Positions 48,701 to 57,291 of a DNA stretch of 64,000 nt are shown piece after piece. The position numbers were made by a program, and so were the translations under genes. The stretch covers positions 744,001 through 808,000 of the forward strand of contig CBDCBQ010000003.1 of assembly GCA_965214415.1 (NCBI GenBank), written 5' to 3'. The notes beneath the pieces are model-generated. The model saw only the letters and a list, made by a program, of their open reading frames with translations, made no database searches and had not been told where the DNA came from. Numbering within the stretch: the first letter of the stretch is position 1; each line of letters opens with the position of its first letter. The stretch is from RH-AL1 sp965214415 (GTDB lineage: Bacteria; Pseudomonadota; Alphaproteobacteria; Rhizobiales; Beijerinckiaceae).

Positions 48701-51541
48701 TCAGCCTTTCTTCGTCTTCGCCGGTGCCTTCTTCGCGGGCGCGGCCTTCTTCGCGGGCGCGGCCTTCTTGGGCGCTGCCTTGGTGCTCTTTGCCGCCGCC
48801 TTCCTTGGCGCGGGCCCGCTGCCGGCCTTGTCCTCGACCAGCCGGATCGCCTCCTCGAGCGACAACGATTCCGGCGACATGTCGTGCTTCAGGGTGGCGT
48901 TGGTCTTGCCGTGGTTCACGTAGGAGCCGAAGCGGCCTTCGCGCACGGTGATCGGCCCGCCGTCAGGATGTTGACCGAGCAGTCGCCCTTGGATCGAGCC
49001 GCCACCACCACCACCGCCGCCGCTCGCCTTGGCGGCAAGCAACGCGATCGCCTCCTCGAGCGTGAAGGTCGTTGGATCCGCGTCCTTCGGCAGGGTCGCG
49101 TTGATCTTGCCATGGTTGACGTAAGGCCCATACCGGCCGGCCCGCAGCGCGATCGCGCCGCCGGCCGGATGATCGCCCAGCGCCTTGGCGGCCGGCGCCT
49201 CGCCACCGCCGAAGCGGCGCCCGGTCAGTCCGCTCTCCTTGGCGACGATGAGGTCGATCGCTCGATTGCCGCCGATCGTCAGCACGTCGTCGTCCTTGCC
49301 GAGGTTCGCGTAAGTCTTGCCGTGCTGGACGTACGGTCCGTAGCGGCCGAGATTGGCGAGGATCGGCTCCTTGGTCTCCGGATGACGCCCGACTTCGCGC
49401 GGCAGCGACAGCAGGCCGATCGCGTGCTCCAACGTCATATCGGCCGGCGCCAAACCTTTCGGCAGCGACGAGCGCTTCGGCTTCTCGCCCTCGGCCGGCT
49501 CGCCGAGCTGGATATAGGGGCCGAAGCGGCCATCGCGCAGCGTCACCTCGAGCTCGGATGATGGATCGATGCCGAGCACCTTGGGACCCCCGGCCTCCGC
49601 CTCGACGCCATCGGCCTGGCCAAGCTGGCGCGTGTACTTGCACTCCGGGTAGTTCGAGCACCCGACAAAGGCGCCGAACTTGCCGAGCTTCAGCGACAGC
49701 TGGCCGTTGCCGCAGGTCTGGCACTGGCGTGGGTTCGATCCGTCCTCGCGCGCTGGAAAGATGTGCGGCCCGAGCACCTCGTTGAGATTGTCGAGCACCT
49801 CGGTGACGCGCAGATCCTTGGTGCCGCCGACTGCCTCGGAGAAGTCCGCCCAGAAATCGCGGAGGACCTGCTTCCAGTCGATCTCGTGGTTCGAGATCCG
49901 ATCGAGTTTCTCCTCGAGATCGGCGGTGAAATCGTAGCCGACGTAGCGCGCGAAGAAGCTCTCGAGGAATGCCGTGACAAGCCGACCCTTGTCCTCGGGC
50001 CAAAGGCGCTTCTTGTCGAGGCGGACGTATTCGCGCGCCTTCAAGGTCTGGATCGTCGCGTCGTAGGTGGAGGGACGGCCGATGCCGAGCTCCTCCATCT
50101 TCTTGATGATCGTCGCCTCGGTGTAGCGCGGTGGCGGCTCGGTCGAATGCTGCGCCGCCTCGACCTTGTCCTTGGTCAAGTGGTCGCCGTCGGCCATCGC
50201 CGGCAAGCGGCCATCCTCGTCGTCGTCGCTCGCCGGCGCATCGTCGCGCCCTTCGGTGTAGAGCTTGAGGAAGCCGTCGAACTTGATCACCTGGCCGTTG
50301 GCGCGGAGATCGAGCTTGCGGCCTTGCGCCTCGGCGAGGATATCGACGGTCGTGCGCTCGAGGTCGGCCGACTCCATCTGGCTCGCGATCGTGCGCGTCC
50401 AGATGAGGTCGTAGAGCTTCAGCATCTCGGGATCGAGCGAGCGCGCGACGTGCTTGGGCAGCCGGGATAGCTCGGTCGGACGGACCGCCTCGTGCGCTTC
50501 CTGCGCGTTCTTCGCCTTCACCGTGTAGTGACGCGGCGTCTTCGGCACGTAGCGTTCGCCGAACTCCTTTTGGATCACGCGCCGTGCGCCGTGCACCGCC
50601 TCCGGCGCCATGTCGACGCCGTCGGTGCGCATGTAGGTGATCAAACCAATAGTCTCGCCGCCGATCTCGACGCCTTCGTAGAGGCGCTGCGCCAGTTGCA
50701 TGGTGCGGTTCGGCGGGAAGCCGAGCTTGCGCGAGGCTTCCTGCTGCATCGTCGAGGTCGTGAACGGCGGATAGGGATTGCGGCGCGCCGGCTTTGCCTC
50801 GACCTTCGTCACGGCGTAGGTTCCGGCATCGAGCGCGGCTTGGAAGGCCTTCGCCTCGGCCTCGGTCTTGATGTCGAGACGGCCGAGCTTCTCGCCGTCG
50901 GCGCCGACGAGCCGGGCGAGGAACGAAGCGCCCGCTTTCGTCTTGAGGTGAGCCGCGAGCGACCAGTACTCTTGGCGGACGAACTTCTCGATCTCGAGTT
51001 CGCGGTCGCAGATGATCCGCAACGTGACGGACTGCACGCGGCCCGCCGAGCGCGCGCCCGGCAGCTTGCGCCACAGCACAGGCGACAGGGTGAAGCCGAC
51101 TAGATAATCGAGCGCGCGGCGGGCGAGATAAGCGTCGACCAGCGCCGCGTCGATCTCGCGTGGCCTCGTCATCGCCTCGGTGACTGCGGTCTTGGTGATC
51201 GCGTTGAAGGTGACGCGCGAGACTTCGACGTCCTTCAAGACCTTCTTGTTCTTCAGCACTTCCAGCACGTGCCAGGAGATCGCCTCGCCCTCGCGATCCG
51301 GGTCGGTCGCGAGGATGACGCGGGAGGCACCTTTCACCGCCTTGGCGATGTCGGACATGCGCTTGGCCGACTTCGTGTCGACGTCCCAGATCATCGCGAA
51401 GTCGTCGTCGGGGTCGACCGAGCCGTCCTTCGACGGCAGGTCGCGGATATGGCCGTAGGAGGCGTAGACCTCGTAGCCCTTGCCCAGATACTTGTTGATC
51501 GTCTTGGCCTTGGCGGGCGACTCGACGATGACGACATCCAT
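48701..51541 (-). CDS. topA: DNA topoisomerase I
   Basis: A 946-residue type IA topoisomerase. The TOPRIM domain starts MDVVIVESPAKAKTINKYLG with DPDREGEAISWH; the active-site Tyr lies in GLITYMRTDGVDM. One zinc-ribbon (CQTCGNGQLSLKLGKFGAFV ... CSNYPECKY) is followed by several Topo-C repeats (RFGPYIQLGEP, GRYGPYVQHGKTYANL, RYGPYVNHGKINATL) and a Lys/Ala/Pro tail. The tail contains an 18-bp repeat encoding AAPAKK. It relaxes negative supercoils. Confidence 0.97.
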   Translation of the reverse strand: MDVVIVESPAKAKTINKYLGKGYEVYASYGHIRDLPSKDGSVDPDDDFAMIWDVDTKSAKRMSDIAKAVKGASRVILATDPDREGEAISWHVLEVLKNKKVLKDVEVSRVTFNAITKTAVTEAMTRPREIDAALVDAYLARRALDYLVGFTLSPVLWRKLPGARSAGRVQSVTLRIICDRELEIEKFVRQEYWSLAAHLKTKAGASFLARLVGADGEKLGRLDIKTEAEAKAFQAALDAGTYAVTKVEAKPARRNPYPPFTTSTMQQEASRKLGFPPNRTMQLAQRLYEGVEIGGETIGLITYMRTDGVDMAPEAVHGARRVIQKEFGERYVPKTPRHYTVKAKNAQEAHEAVRPTELSRLPKHVARSLDPEMLKLYDLIWTRTIASQMESADLERTTVDILAEAQGRKLDLRANGQVIKFDGFLKLYTEGRDDAPASDDDEDGRLPAMADGDHLTKDKVEAAQHSTEPPPRYTEATIIKKMEELGIGRPSTYDATIQTLKAREYVRLDKKRLWPEDKGRLVTAFLESFFARYVGYDFTADLEEKLDRISNHEIDWKQVLRDFWADFSEAVGGTKDLRVTEVLDNLNEVLGPHIFPAREDGSNPRQCQTCGNGQLSLKLGKFGAFVGCSNYPECKYTRQLGQADGVEAEAGGPKVLGIDPSSELEVTLRDGRFGPYIQLGEPAEGEKPKRSSLPKGLAPADMTLEHAIGLLSLPREVGRHPETKEPILANLGRYGPYVQHGKTYANLGKDDDVLTIGGNRAIDLIVAKESGLTGRRFGGGEAPAAKALGDHPAGGAIALRAGRYGPYVNHGKINATLPKDADPTTFTLEEAIALLAAKASGGGGGGGGSIQGRLLGQHPDGGPITVREGRFGSYVNHGKTNATLKHDMSPESLSLEEAIRLVEDKAGSGPAPRKAAAKSTKAAPKKAAPAKKAAPAKKAPAKTKKG

Positions 51542-51734
51542 TCCGGCTCAACCCCAAAAGTTCGCGCCGGGCTTCCGGGGCGTCAAGATTACGCGCAATC
51601 GCTGAGATCGATGAATCGCGGCAACCTGATGGCGAACGTCCCGCCCGGCTGGAGACGGCATATGGGATGGGATCGGGATCGCGCCAAGCTTATGCCGCTG
51701 TGTGCGCCGCCATGCGGTCGGTCGGTCCAAGCGA
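51542..51734. other. Short intergenic region after the lysozyme-like gene
   Basis: 193 bases with no gene or clear terminator. Many Hyphomicrobiales carry dprA and plsY beside topA; neither is present here. Confidence 0.4.
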
Positions 51735-52499
51735 TCAACGTTGGTCCGACGCGAGATTTCGAAGGGCCGCGGCGTCGCCGTTGAAGCAGTCTTTGTCGAC
51801 GTCGCCCTCGATCCCGGCGACGTTGGCGGCATCGGCGTATTGCCAGACCAGCCAACGCCGGTCGCCGTACCCCGTTGCCGGGGCGGCACCTATGTTGCGG
51901 ACCCAGAGCGGCACGTCGGGGAGCGCGCCGTCCATCACCTCTCGATAGAAATCGAGCGGTGCGTAAACGATCGGCTCGTGGCCATAGGTCCTTCGCATCG
52001 CGGCCAGGATGACCCGCATCGTCGCGAGCGCGACCTCGCGCGTGACCTTCCGCGGACACGTTCGCGACCCGGGGTTCCATTCGACGTCCAGCACTGGCGG
52101 GAGGGCGGAAGGATCCGCGGGCACGTTGGCGACGAACCAGGCGGCCTGATCCTCTGCTCGGCGGCACCAATAGACGAAATGATAAGCGCCCCGCCGCAGT
52201 CCCGCCGCACGCGACAACGCCCAATTGCGGCGAAACGCCGGGTCCGTGTAATCCCCGCCTTCGGTTGCCTTGATCCAAGCGAAGCGGATGCCGGCGCCGG
52301 CGACGGCGCGCCAGTCGATCTCGCCCTGGTGGCGGGACACGTCGATGCCGTCGATCGCGCATGGCCGAGTCTTGTCTAGGTCGGGTGCGTGACGGTCGCA
52401 GCCGCCAACCGGCAACAAGACGAGCAGACCACCCAGGATGGCAGAAAGGCGACAGGCCCGCGATCGCGCCAACAGTGAAGCAGGCATAGAACCAGCCAT
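51735..52499 (-). CDS. GH25 family lysozyme-like lipoprotein
   Basis: A 254-residue protein. ATG at 52499 gives a signal peptide ending in a lipobox-like LLVLLPVGGC. The GH25 barrel is clear: AIDGIDVSRHQGEIDW with the first acidic residue, FAWIKATEGGDYTDPAF, VLDVEWNPGS with the DxE catalytic pair, and WLVWQYADAANVAGIEGDVD. It should cut peptidoglycan in the periplasm. Divergent from the histidine kinase gene. Confidence 0.88.
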   Translation of the reverse strand: MAGSMPASLLARSRACRLSAILGGLLVLLPVGGCDRHAPDLDKTRPCAIDGIDVSRHQGEIDWRAVAGAGIRFAWIKATEGGDYTDPAFRRNWALSRAAGLRRGAYHFVYWCRRAEDQAAWFVANVPADPSALPPVLDVEWNPGSRTCPRKVTREVALATMRVILAAMRRTYGHEPIVYAPLDFYREVMDGALPDVPLWVRNIGAAPATGYGDRRWLVWQYADAANVAGIEGDVDKDCFNGDAAALRNLASDQR

Positions 52500-52582
52500 G
52501 CGACACTTTGTGACCAATGATGCCATTCGCCTGCTTGGCTCGCGCATGAAGAAATGATGGCCATCGGTTTGAATCAAACGTC

Positions 52583-52690
52583 ATGATAACCTTTCGGCAC
52601 CGATTCTCATCCGGGGCCATGTTCTCATCCGGGGCCATGTTCTCATCTGGGGCCATGGCGGGTGCCATCGCTCGGGGCTTCAATCCATGA
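52583..52690 (+). CDS. Possible 35-residue small protein with FSSGAM repeats, coupled to the histidine kinase
   Basis: From ATG at 52583 a frame runs 35 codons to a TGA at 52688-52690 that overlaps the kinase ATG (ATGA). The middle is three units of FSSGAM, each with its own ATG (52619, 52637, 52655), and the end is AGAIARGFNP. The four-base overlap is the geometry of translational coupling. No strong ribosome site was seen, so it may instead be a chance frame over the repeat. Confidence 0.4.
   Translation: MITFRHRFSSGAMFSSGAMFSSGAMAGAIARGFNP
52604..52657 (+). repeat. 18-bp tandem repeat, three units, upstream of the histidine kinase
   Basis: TTCTCATCCGGGGCCATG occurs at 52604 and 52622, with a one-base variant (TTCTCATCTGGGGCCATG) at 52640. 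It lies in the intergenic region between divergent genes, 30 bases before the kinase start. Confidence 0.9.
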
Positions 52691-54327
52691 AACTGGACGA
52701 ACTCGACTTCCGGGCCCTGGCGGAGAACATACCGACGTTGTGCTGGATCGCCGGCGGCGACGGCTTCATCGTCTGGTACAATCGCCGCTGGTACGAATAT
52801 ACGGGCGCGACGGCAGCCGAGATGGAAGGCTGGGGTTGGCAGAGCGTGCACGACCCGATCGAATTGCCGCGGGTCCTGTCGGAATGGCGCGGGTCGATCG
52901 CGAGCGGCGAGCCGTTCGAGATGATCTTCCCTCTCCGCGGGCACGATGGCGAGTTCAGGCCGTTCCTGACGCGGATCGTGCCGGAACGCGACGAGACCGG
53001 CGCGATCAAGGCCTGGTACGGCGTCAACACCGATATTTCCGATCAGGCGATCGCCGAGGCCGAGCTACGTGACCGGCGAAAGGCCGAGGCGCGTCTCATC
53101 CAGGTGAACGCGGAAGCCGAGGCATCGCGCCTCCTCGCCGAGCACGCGCGCCGCCAGGCGGAGCACGCGAGCGCGTCCAAGAGCGACTTCCTGGCGAGCA
53201 TGAGCCATGAGATTCGCACGCCGCTGAACGCCATCATCGGATTCACCGACCTTTTGCTCGAGGAATACCGCAGCATCCCGAGCCTGTCCCACCGGCTGAC
53301 GCTGGTTCAGCAATCCGGCGCGGCACTGCTCACGGTCGTCAACGACATCCTCGACTTCTCGAAGATCGAGGCTGGCCAAGTCGAGATCGACAACGTTCCG
53401 TTCTCGCCGCACACCTTGATCGACAACGTCACGTCGATGCTCACGAATTCGGCCGAGGAGAAGGGCGTCGTCCTGACGCGCGCGATCGATCCCGCGATCC
53501 CGGCCGTGCTGATCGGCGACGAGGGACGCCTGAAACAGATCGTCCTCAATCTCGTCAACAACGCGATTAAATTCACGAAGAAGGGCTCGGTGTCGGTCGT
53601 GATGAAGATCGATCGCGTCCTCTATGGTGAGATTGGTATTCACCTTTCGGTGAAGGATGAAGGCATCGGCATCTCCGAGGAGCAGCAGAAGCAGCTGTTC
53701 AAACGGTTCAGTCAGGTCGACGGGTCGATCACGCGACGCTACGGCGGCACCGGCCTCGGCCTGGCGATCTGCAAGCAGCTCATCGATCTGATGGGCGGCG
53801 AGATCGGCGTCGAAAGCCGACAGGGCGAGGGCGCGATGTTCTGGTTTCGCGTGACGCTGCCGATGGCCGCGCCGGGCGATCTCCTCGCCGCGGTGCCCAA
53901 CATCGTCGAGACCGATAGGGGTCCTGGGGTCTTGATTCTGCTCGTCGAGGACGTCGAGGTGAATCAGGACCTGGCCAGGGCCGTTCTCGAGCGGATGGGC
54001 CACACCGTCGAGATCGCGTGGGATGGCGCCGAGGCGATCGAGAAGGTGCGAGAGAAGCGCTACGACATCGTCCTGATGGACGTGCAGATGCCGGTGATGG
54101 ACGGCGTGACGGCGACTCGGGCGATCCGGGCGAGCGATCATTCGAGCGCCGGCGTTCCGATCGTCGCGATGACGGCGAACGTTCTGCCGGAGCAGATCGC
54201 GGCGCTGAAAGAGGCCGGGATGGATGACCATGTCGGGAAGCCTTTCAAGGCCGCCGGCTTGAAAGAGGTCATCGCGCGCTGGGCCGAGCCGCCGGGCGCT
54301 CCCGCCGTCGCTCGTCGCACCGGCTGA
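52687..54327 (+). CDS. Hybrid sensor histidine kinase (PAS-HisKA-HATPase-REC)
   Basis: A 546-residue cytoplasmic protein. A PAS domain (IPTLCWIAGGDGFIVWYNRR) and PAC segment come first, then a coiled coil (ASRLLAEHARRQAEHASAS), the H-box ASMSHEIRTPLNAIIGFTDL, the N-box LNLVNNAIKFTKKG, the G-boxes DEGIGISEEQ and GGTGLGLAICKQ, and a C-terminal REC domain with Asp in DIVLMDVQMPVMDG. No membrane segment, so it senses an internal signal. No separate response regulator is adjacent. Confidence 0.93.
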   Translation: MKLDELDFRALAENIPTLCWIAGGDGFIVWYNRRWYEYTGATAAEMEGWGWQSVHDPIELPRVLSEWRGSIASGEPFEMIFPLRGHDGEFRPFLTRIVPERDETGAIKAWYGVNTDISDQAIAEAELRDRRKAEARLIQVNAEAEASRLLAEHARRQAEHASASKSDFLASMSHEIRTPLNAIIGFTDLLLEEYRSIPSLSHRLTLVQQSGAALLTVVNDILDFSKIEAGQVEIDNVPFSPHTLIDNVTSMLTNSAEEKGVVLTRAIDPAIPAVLIGDEGRLKQIVLNLVNNAIKFTKKGSVSVVMKIDRVLYGEIGIHLSVKDEGIGISEEQQKQLFKRFSQVDGSITRRYGGTGLGLAICKQLIDLMGGEIGVESRQGEGAMFWFRVTLPMAAPGDLLAAVPNIVETDRGPGVLILLVEDVEVNQDLARAVLERMGHTVEIAWDGAEAIEKVREKRYDIVLMDVQMPVMDGVTATRAIRASDHSSAGVPIVAMTANVLPEQIAALKEAGMDDHVGKPFKAAGLKEVIARWAEPPGAPAVARRTG

Positions 54328-54424
54328 GGTCACGCCTTCGCGCCTGAGGCCGCGCCGCCGCGATCGCTTAGGGCACGAGACCCTTTGACTCGTCCGCCGA
54401 GCAGGCGGATAGACATGCTTCAAC

Positions 54425-55372
54425 ATGACGTCCGACGCCGCGCCGACCTTCGTTCATCGCCACCTCCTCGGGATCGAGGGCCTCACCGTTCCTGACGTGA
54501 CGGCCTTGCTCGACCTGTCCGAGGCGGCCGTCGCCATCTCCCGCCAGGTAGAGAAGAAGCGCTCGACACTGCGCGGCCGCACGCTGATCAACCTTTTCTT
54601 CGAAGCCTCGACGCGCACGCAATCCTCGTTCGAGCTCGCCGGCAAGCGACTCGGCGCCGACGTGATGAACATGTCGGTCGCGACGTCGAGCGTGAAGAAA
54701 GGCGAAACGCTGATCGATACGGCGATCACGCTGAACGCCATGCGCCCCGACATCATCGTCGTGCGCCATCATCACGCGGGCGCCGTGCATCTCCTGGCGC
54801 GCAAGGTCGATTGCGCGGTGGTGAACGCCGGCGACGGCGCGCACGAGCATCCCACCCAAGCGCTGCTCGACGCGCTGACGATCCGCCGCAACAAGGGTCG
54901 TATCGAGGGGCTCATCGTCGCGATCTGCGGCGACATCCTGCACTCGCGCGTCGCTCGGTCGAATATCCTGCTTCTGTCGCTGCTCGGCGCGCGCGTGCGG
55001 GTCATCGCGCCCTCGACGCTGCTGCCGGCCGGGATCGAGACGATGGGCGTCGAGGTCTATCGCGACATGCGCAAGGGGCTGCGCGATGCCGACATCGTCA
55101 TGTGCCTGCGCCTGCAGCGCGAGCGCATGCACGGCGGCTTCGTGCCGTCGATGAAGGAATATTTTCAGTTCTACGGGCTCGACGAGGGAAAGCTCGCCGT
55201 CGCCAAGCCCGACGCGCTCGTCATGCATCCCGGCCCGATGAATCGCGGCGTCGAGATCTCGTCGACAGTGGCCGACGGCGCGCAAAGCCTGATCCGCGAG
55301 CAGGTCGAGATGGGCGTCGCCGTCCGCATGGCCGTGCTGCAGGCGCTCGCCCATCACCTGCCGAACGCGTAG
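54425..55372 (+). CDS. pyrB: Aspartate carbamoyltransferase catalytic subunit
   Basis: A 315-residue ATCase. Carbamoyl-phosphate loop FFEASTRTQSSFELAGKRL, the HHAGAVHLLARKV segment, AHEHPTQALLDALTI, and MHPGPMNRGVEIS near the C terminus are all conserved. It makes N-carbamoyl-aspartate in pyrimidine synthesis. It is followed after six bases by a dihydroorotase homologue. No pyrI is present. Class B/C ATCases work together with such a homologue. Confidence 0.96.
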   Translation: MTSDAAPTFVHRHLLGIEGLTVPDVTALLDLSEAAVAISRQVEKKRSTLRGRTLINLFFEASTRTQSSFELAGKRLGADVMNMSVATSSVKKGETLIDTAITLNAMRPDIIVVRHHHAGAVHLLARKVDCAVVNAGDGAHEHPTQALLDALTIRRNKGRIEGLIVAICGDILHSRVARSNILLLSLLGARVRVIAPSTLLPAGIETMGVEVYRDMRKGLRDADIVMCLRLQRERMHGGFVPSMKEYFQFYGLDEGKLAVAKPDALVMHPGPMNRGVEISSTVADGAQSLIREQVEMGVAVRMAVLQALAHHLPNA

Positions 55373-55378
55373 CCGGCG

Positions 55379-56680
55379 ATGAGCATGCAGAATTCCACCA
55401 CTCTCGCCCTCGTCAACGCCCGCCTCGTCGATCCCGTGGCGGGGACCGAGACGGGCGGCGGCGTGCTCGTCGAGCAGGGGTTCATCCGCCAGGTCGGGCC
55501 CAACGTCACGGCCTCGAGCCTGCCGGCGGGCGTACGCGCCATCGACTGCCGCGGCGACGTCGTCGCGCCGGGGCTCGTCGACATGCACGCGTTCGTCGGC
55601 GAGCCGGGCGCCGAGTATCGCGAGACGATCGCCACCGCGACGGCTGCGGCGGCGGCGGGCGGCGTCACCTCGATCCTTGCCTTGCCCGACACCAGCCCGC
55701 CTGTCGACGACCCCGCCGTCGTCGACTTTCTGATGCGTCGCGCGCGCGACACGGGACGCGTGCGCATCCTACCGTCGGCCGCGATCACCAAGGGCCTGCG
55801 CGGCGAGGATCTCTCCGAGATCGGCCTGCTGCTCCAAGCCGGCGCGCTCGCCTTCAGCGAGGGATCGCGCTCGATCGCCAACGCGCGCATCCTGCGCCGC
55901 GCGATGGTCTACGCGCGCGACTTCGACGCGCTGATCATCCACTTCGCCGAGGACCACGATCTCGCCCGCGATGGCGTGATGAACGAGGGCGCGTTCGCCT
56001 CGCGGCTCGGCCTGCTCGGCATCCCGCGCGAGGCCGAGACGATCATCCTCGAGCGCGACATGCGGCTCGTCGCGCTGACCGGCGCGCGCTACCACGCGGC
56101 GCTCGTCTCGACGGCCGCCTCGCTGGCGATCATCGAAAAAGCCAAGGCGGATGGCCTTCCTGTCACCTGCGCGACATCGATCAACCACCTGACGCTGAAC
56201 GAGAACGATATCGGCGACTACCGCACGTTCCTGAAGCTGAAGCCGCCGCTGCGCCGCGAGGAGGACCGCCTCGCGCTCGTCGAGGGCGTCGCCTCCGGCC
56301 TCGTCGATGCGATCGTCTCCGACCACAATCCGCAGGACGTCGAGGTCAAGCGCCTGCCGTTCACCGAGGCCGAGGCAGGCGCGATCGGCCTCGAGACGAT
56401 GCTGTCGGCGGCGCTGCGGCTCGTCATCGGCGGGCACATGAGCCTGCCCGTGCTGCTGCGCGCGATGAGCGCGCGCCCCGCCGAGATCCTGCGCGTGCCG
56501 CAGGGCCGGCTCGAGGCCGGCGCGCCGGCGGACCTGATCCGCTTCGACCCCGACGAGCCTTACGTCGTCGATCCGCTCAAGCTGCACTCGCGCTGCAAGA
56601 ACACGCCGTTCGATGCCGCGCGCATGGAGGGCAGGGTGAAGCTGACCTTGGTGGCGGGCGAAGTGGCGTTCGAGGCGTAG
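55379..56680 (+). CDS. Dihydroorotase homologue, probably non-catalytic (PyrC-like/PyrX-like)
   Basis: A 433-residue amidohydrolase-fold protein. The usual metal-binding D-x-H-x-H followed by LREPG is changed to DMHAFVGEPG (residues 68-77): the second His is Phe and the substrate-binding Arg is Gly. The DDG at the next position is ALAFSEGS. Later parts are kept (TCATSINHLTLNENDIGDY, IVSDHNPQD). Such proteins act as structural partners of ATCase in class C complexes, with the active dihydroorotase encoded elsewhere. It may also be annotated simply as pyrC. It is in an operon with pyrB. Confidence 0.85.
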   Translation: MSMQNSTTLALVNARLVDPVAGTETGGGVLVEQGFIRQVGPNVTASSLPAGVRAIDCRGDVVAPGLVDMHAFVGEPGAEYRETIATATAAAAAGGVTSILALPDTSPPVDDPAVVDFLMRRARDTGRVRILPSAAITKGLRGEDLSEIGLLLQAGALAFSEGSRSIANARILRRAMVYARDFDALIIHFAEDHDLARDGVMNEGAFASRLGLLGIPREAETIILERDMRLVALTGARYHAALVSTAASLAIIEKAKADGLPVTCATSINHLTLNENDIGDYRTFLKLKPPLRREEDRLALVEGVASGLVDAIVSDHNPQDVEVKRLPFTEAEAGAIGLETMLSAALRLVIGGHMSLPVLLRAMSARPAEILRVPQGRLEAGAPADLIRFDPDEPYVVDPLKLHSRCKNTPFDAARMEGRVKLTLVAGEVAFEA

Positions 56681-56687
56681 GAGCGCG

Positions 56688-57158
56688 CTACAGCCCCTGC
56701 ACCGCCGCCAGCACCTCGTCGACGTGGCCGGGCACCTTCACCTTCGGCCAGACCTTCGCGATCTTGCCGGCCTTGTCGATCAGCACCGTGGTGCGCTCGA
56801 CGCCCATGTACTTGCGGCCGTACATCGCCTTCTCGACCCACACGCCGTAGGCTTCGAGCGCGGCCTTCTCCTCGTCGGCGGCGAGCGGGATCTCGAGTTC
56901 GTGCTTCGTGCGGAACTTCGCGTGGCTCTTCGAGGAATCGGGCGACATGCCGAGGATCGCAGCGCCCGCTTTCGCGAACTCCGCCGCCTTGCCGTTGAAG
57001 GCGATGGCCTCTGCCGTGCAGCCTGACGTGTCATCCTTTGGATAGAAATACAGCACCAGCGCCTGACCCTTGAAGCTGCCCAGCGTCAGCGTCTTGCCGG
57101 CATGGTCGGGCAGCGAGAAATCCGGTGCGGGCGACCCTGCTTCGAGCGTGGATGCCAT
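56688..57158 (-). CDS. bcp: Thioredoxin-dependent peroxiredoxin (Bcp family)
   Basis: A 156-residue peroxiredoxin. The peroxidatic Cys lies in YPKDDTSGCTAEAIAF (DTSGC where most have DTPGC), preceded by APDFSLPDHAGKTLTLGSFK. The later YGVWVEKAMYGRKYMGVERT segment is typical of Bcp. It reduces hydroperoxides in the cytoplasm. A ribosome-site-like AAGGAAGG precedes the ATG. Convergent with the dihydroorotase homologue (7 bases). Confidence 0.93.
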   Translation of the reverse strand: MASTLEAGSPAPDFSLPDHAGKTLTLGSFKGQALVLYFYPKDDTSGCTAEAIAFNGKAAEFAKAGAAILGMSPDSSKSHAKFRTKHELEIPLAADEEKAALEAYGVWVEKAMYGRKYMGVERTTVLIDKAGKIAKVWPKVKVPGHVDEVLAAVQGL

Positions 57159-57291
57159 ATCGCCTTCCTTTCGACCTAAAAGTCGGGACATTCGCCGCGT
57201 GACTCGCGCGGTGCCGCCGGGTGACTGATGTCTGCCCTATAGGCGCCGACGATCCGCTTTTCCAGCCGAGCCGCCGAGGACCAGGACCCTT

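Noticed and set aside
48963..51557. 864-codon minus-strand ORF over topA
   Set aside because: It is a shadow frame of topA with Arg-rich nonsense composition.
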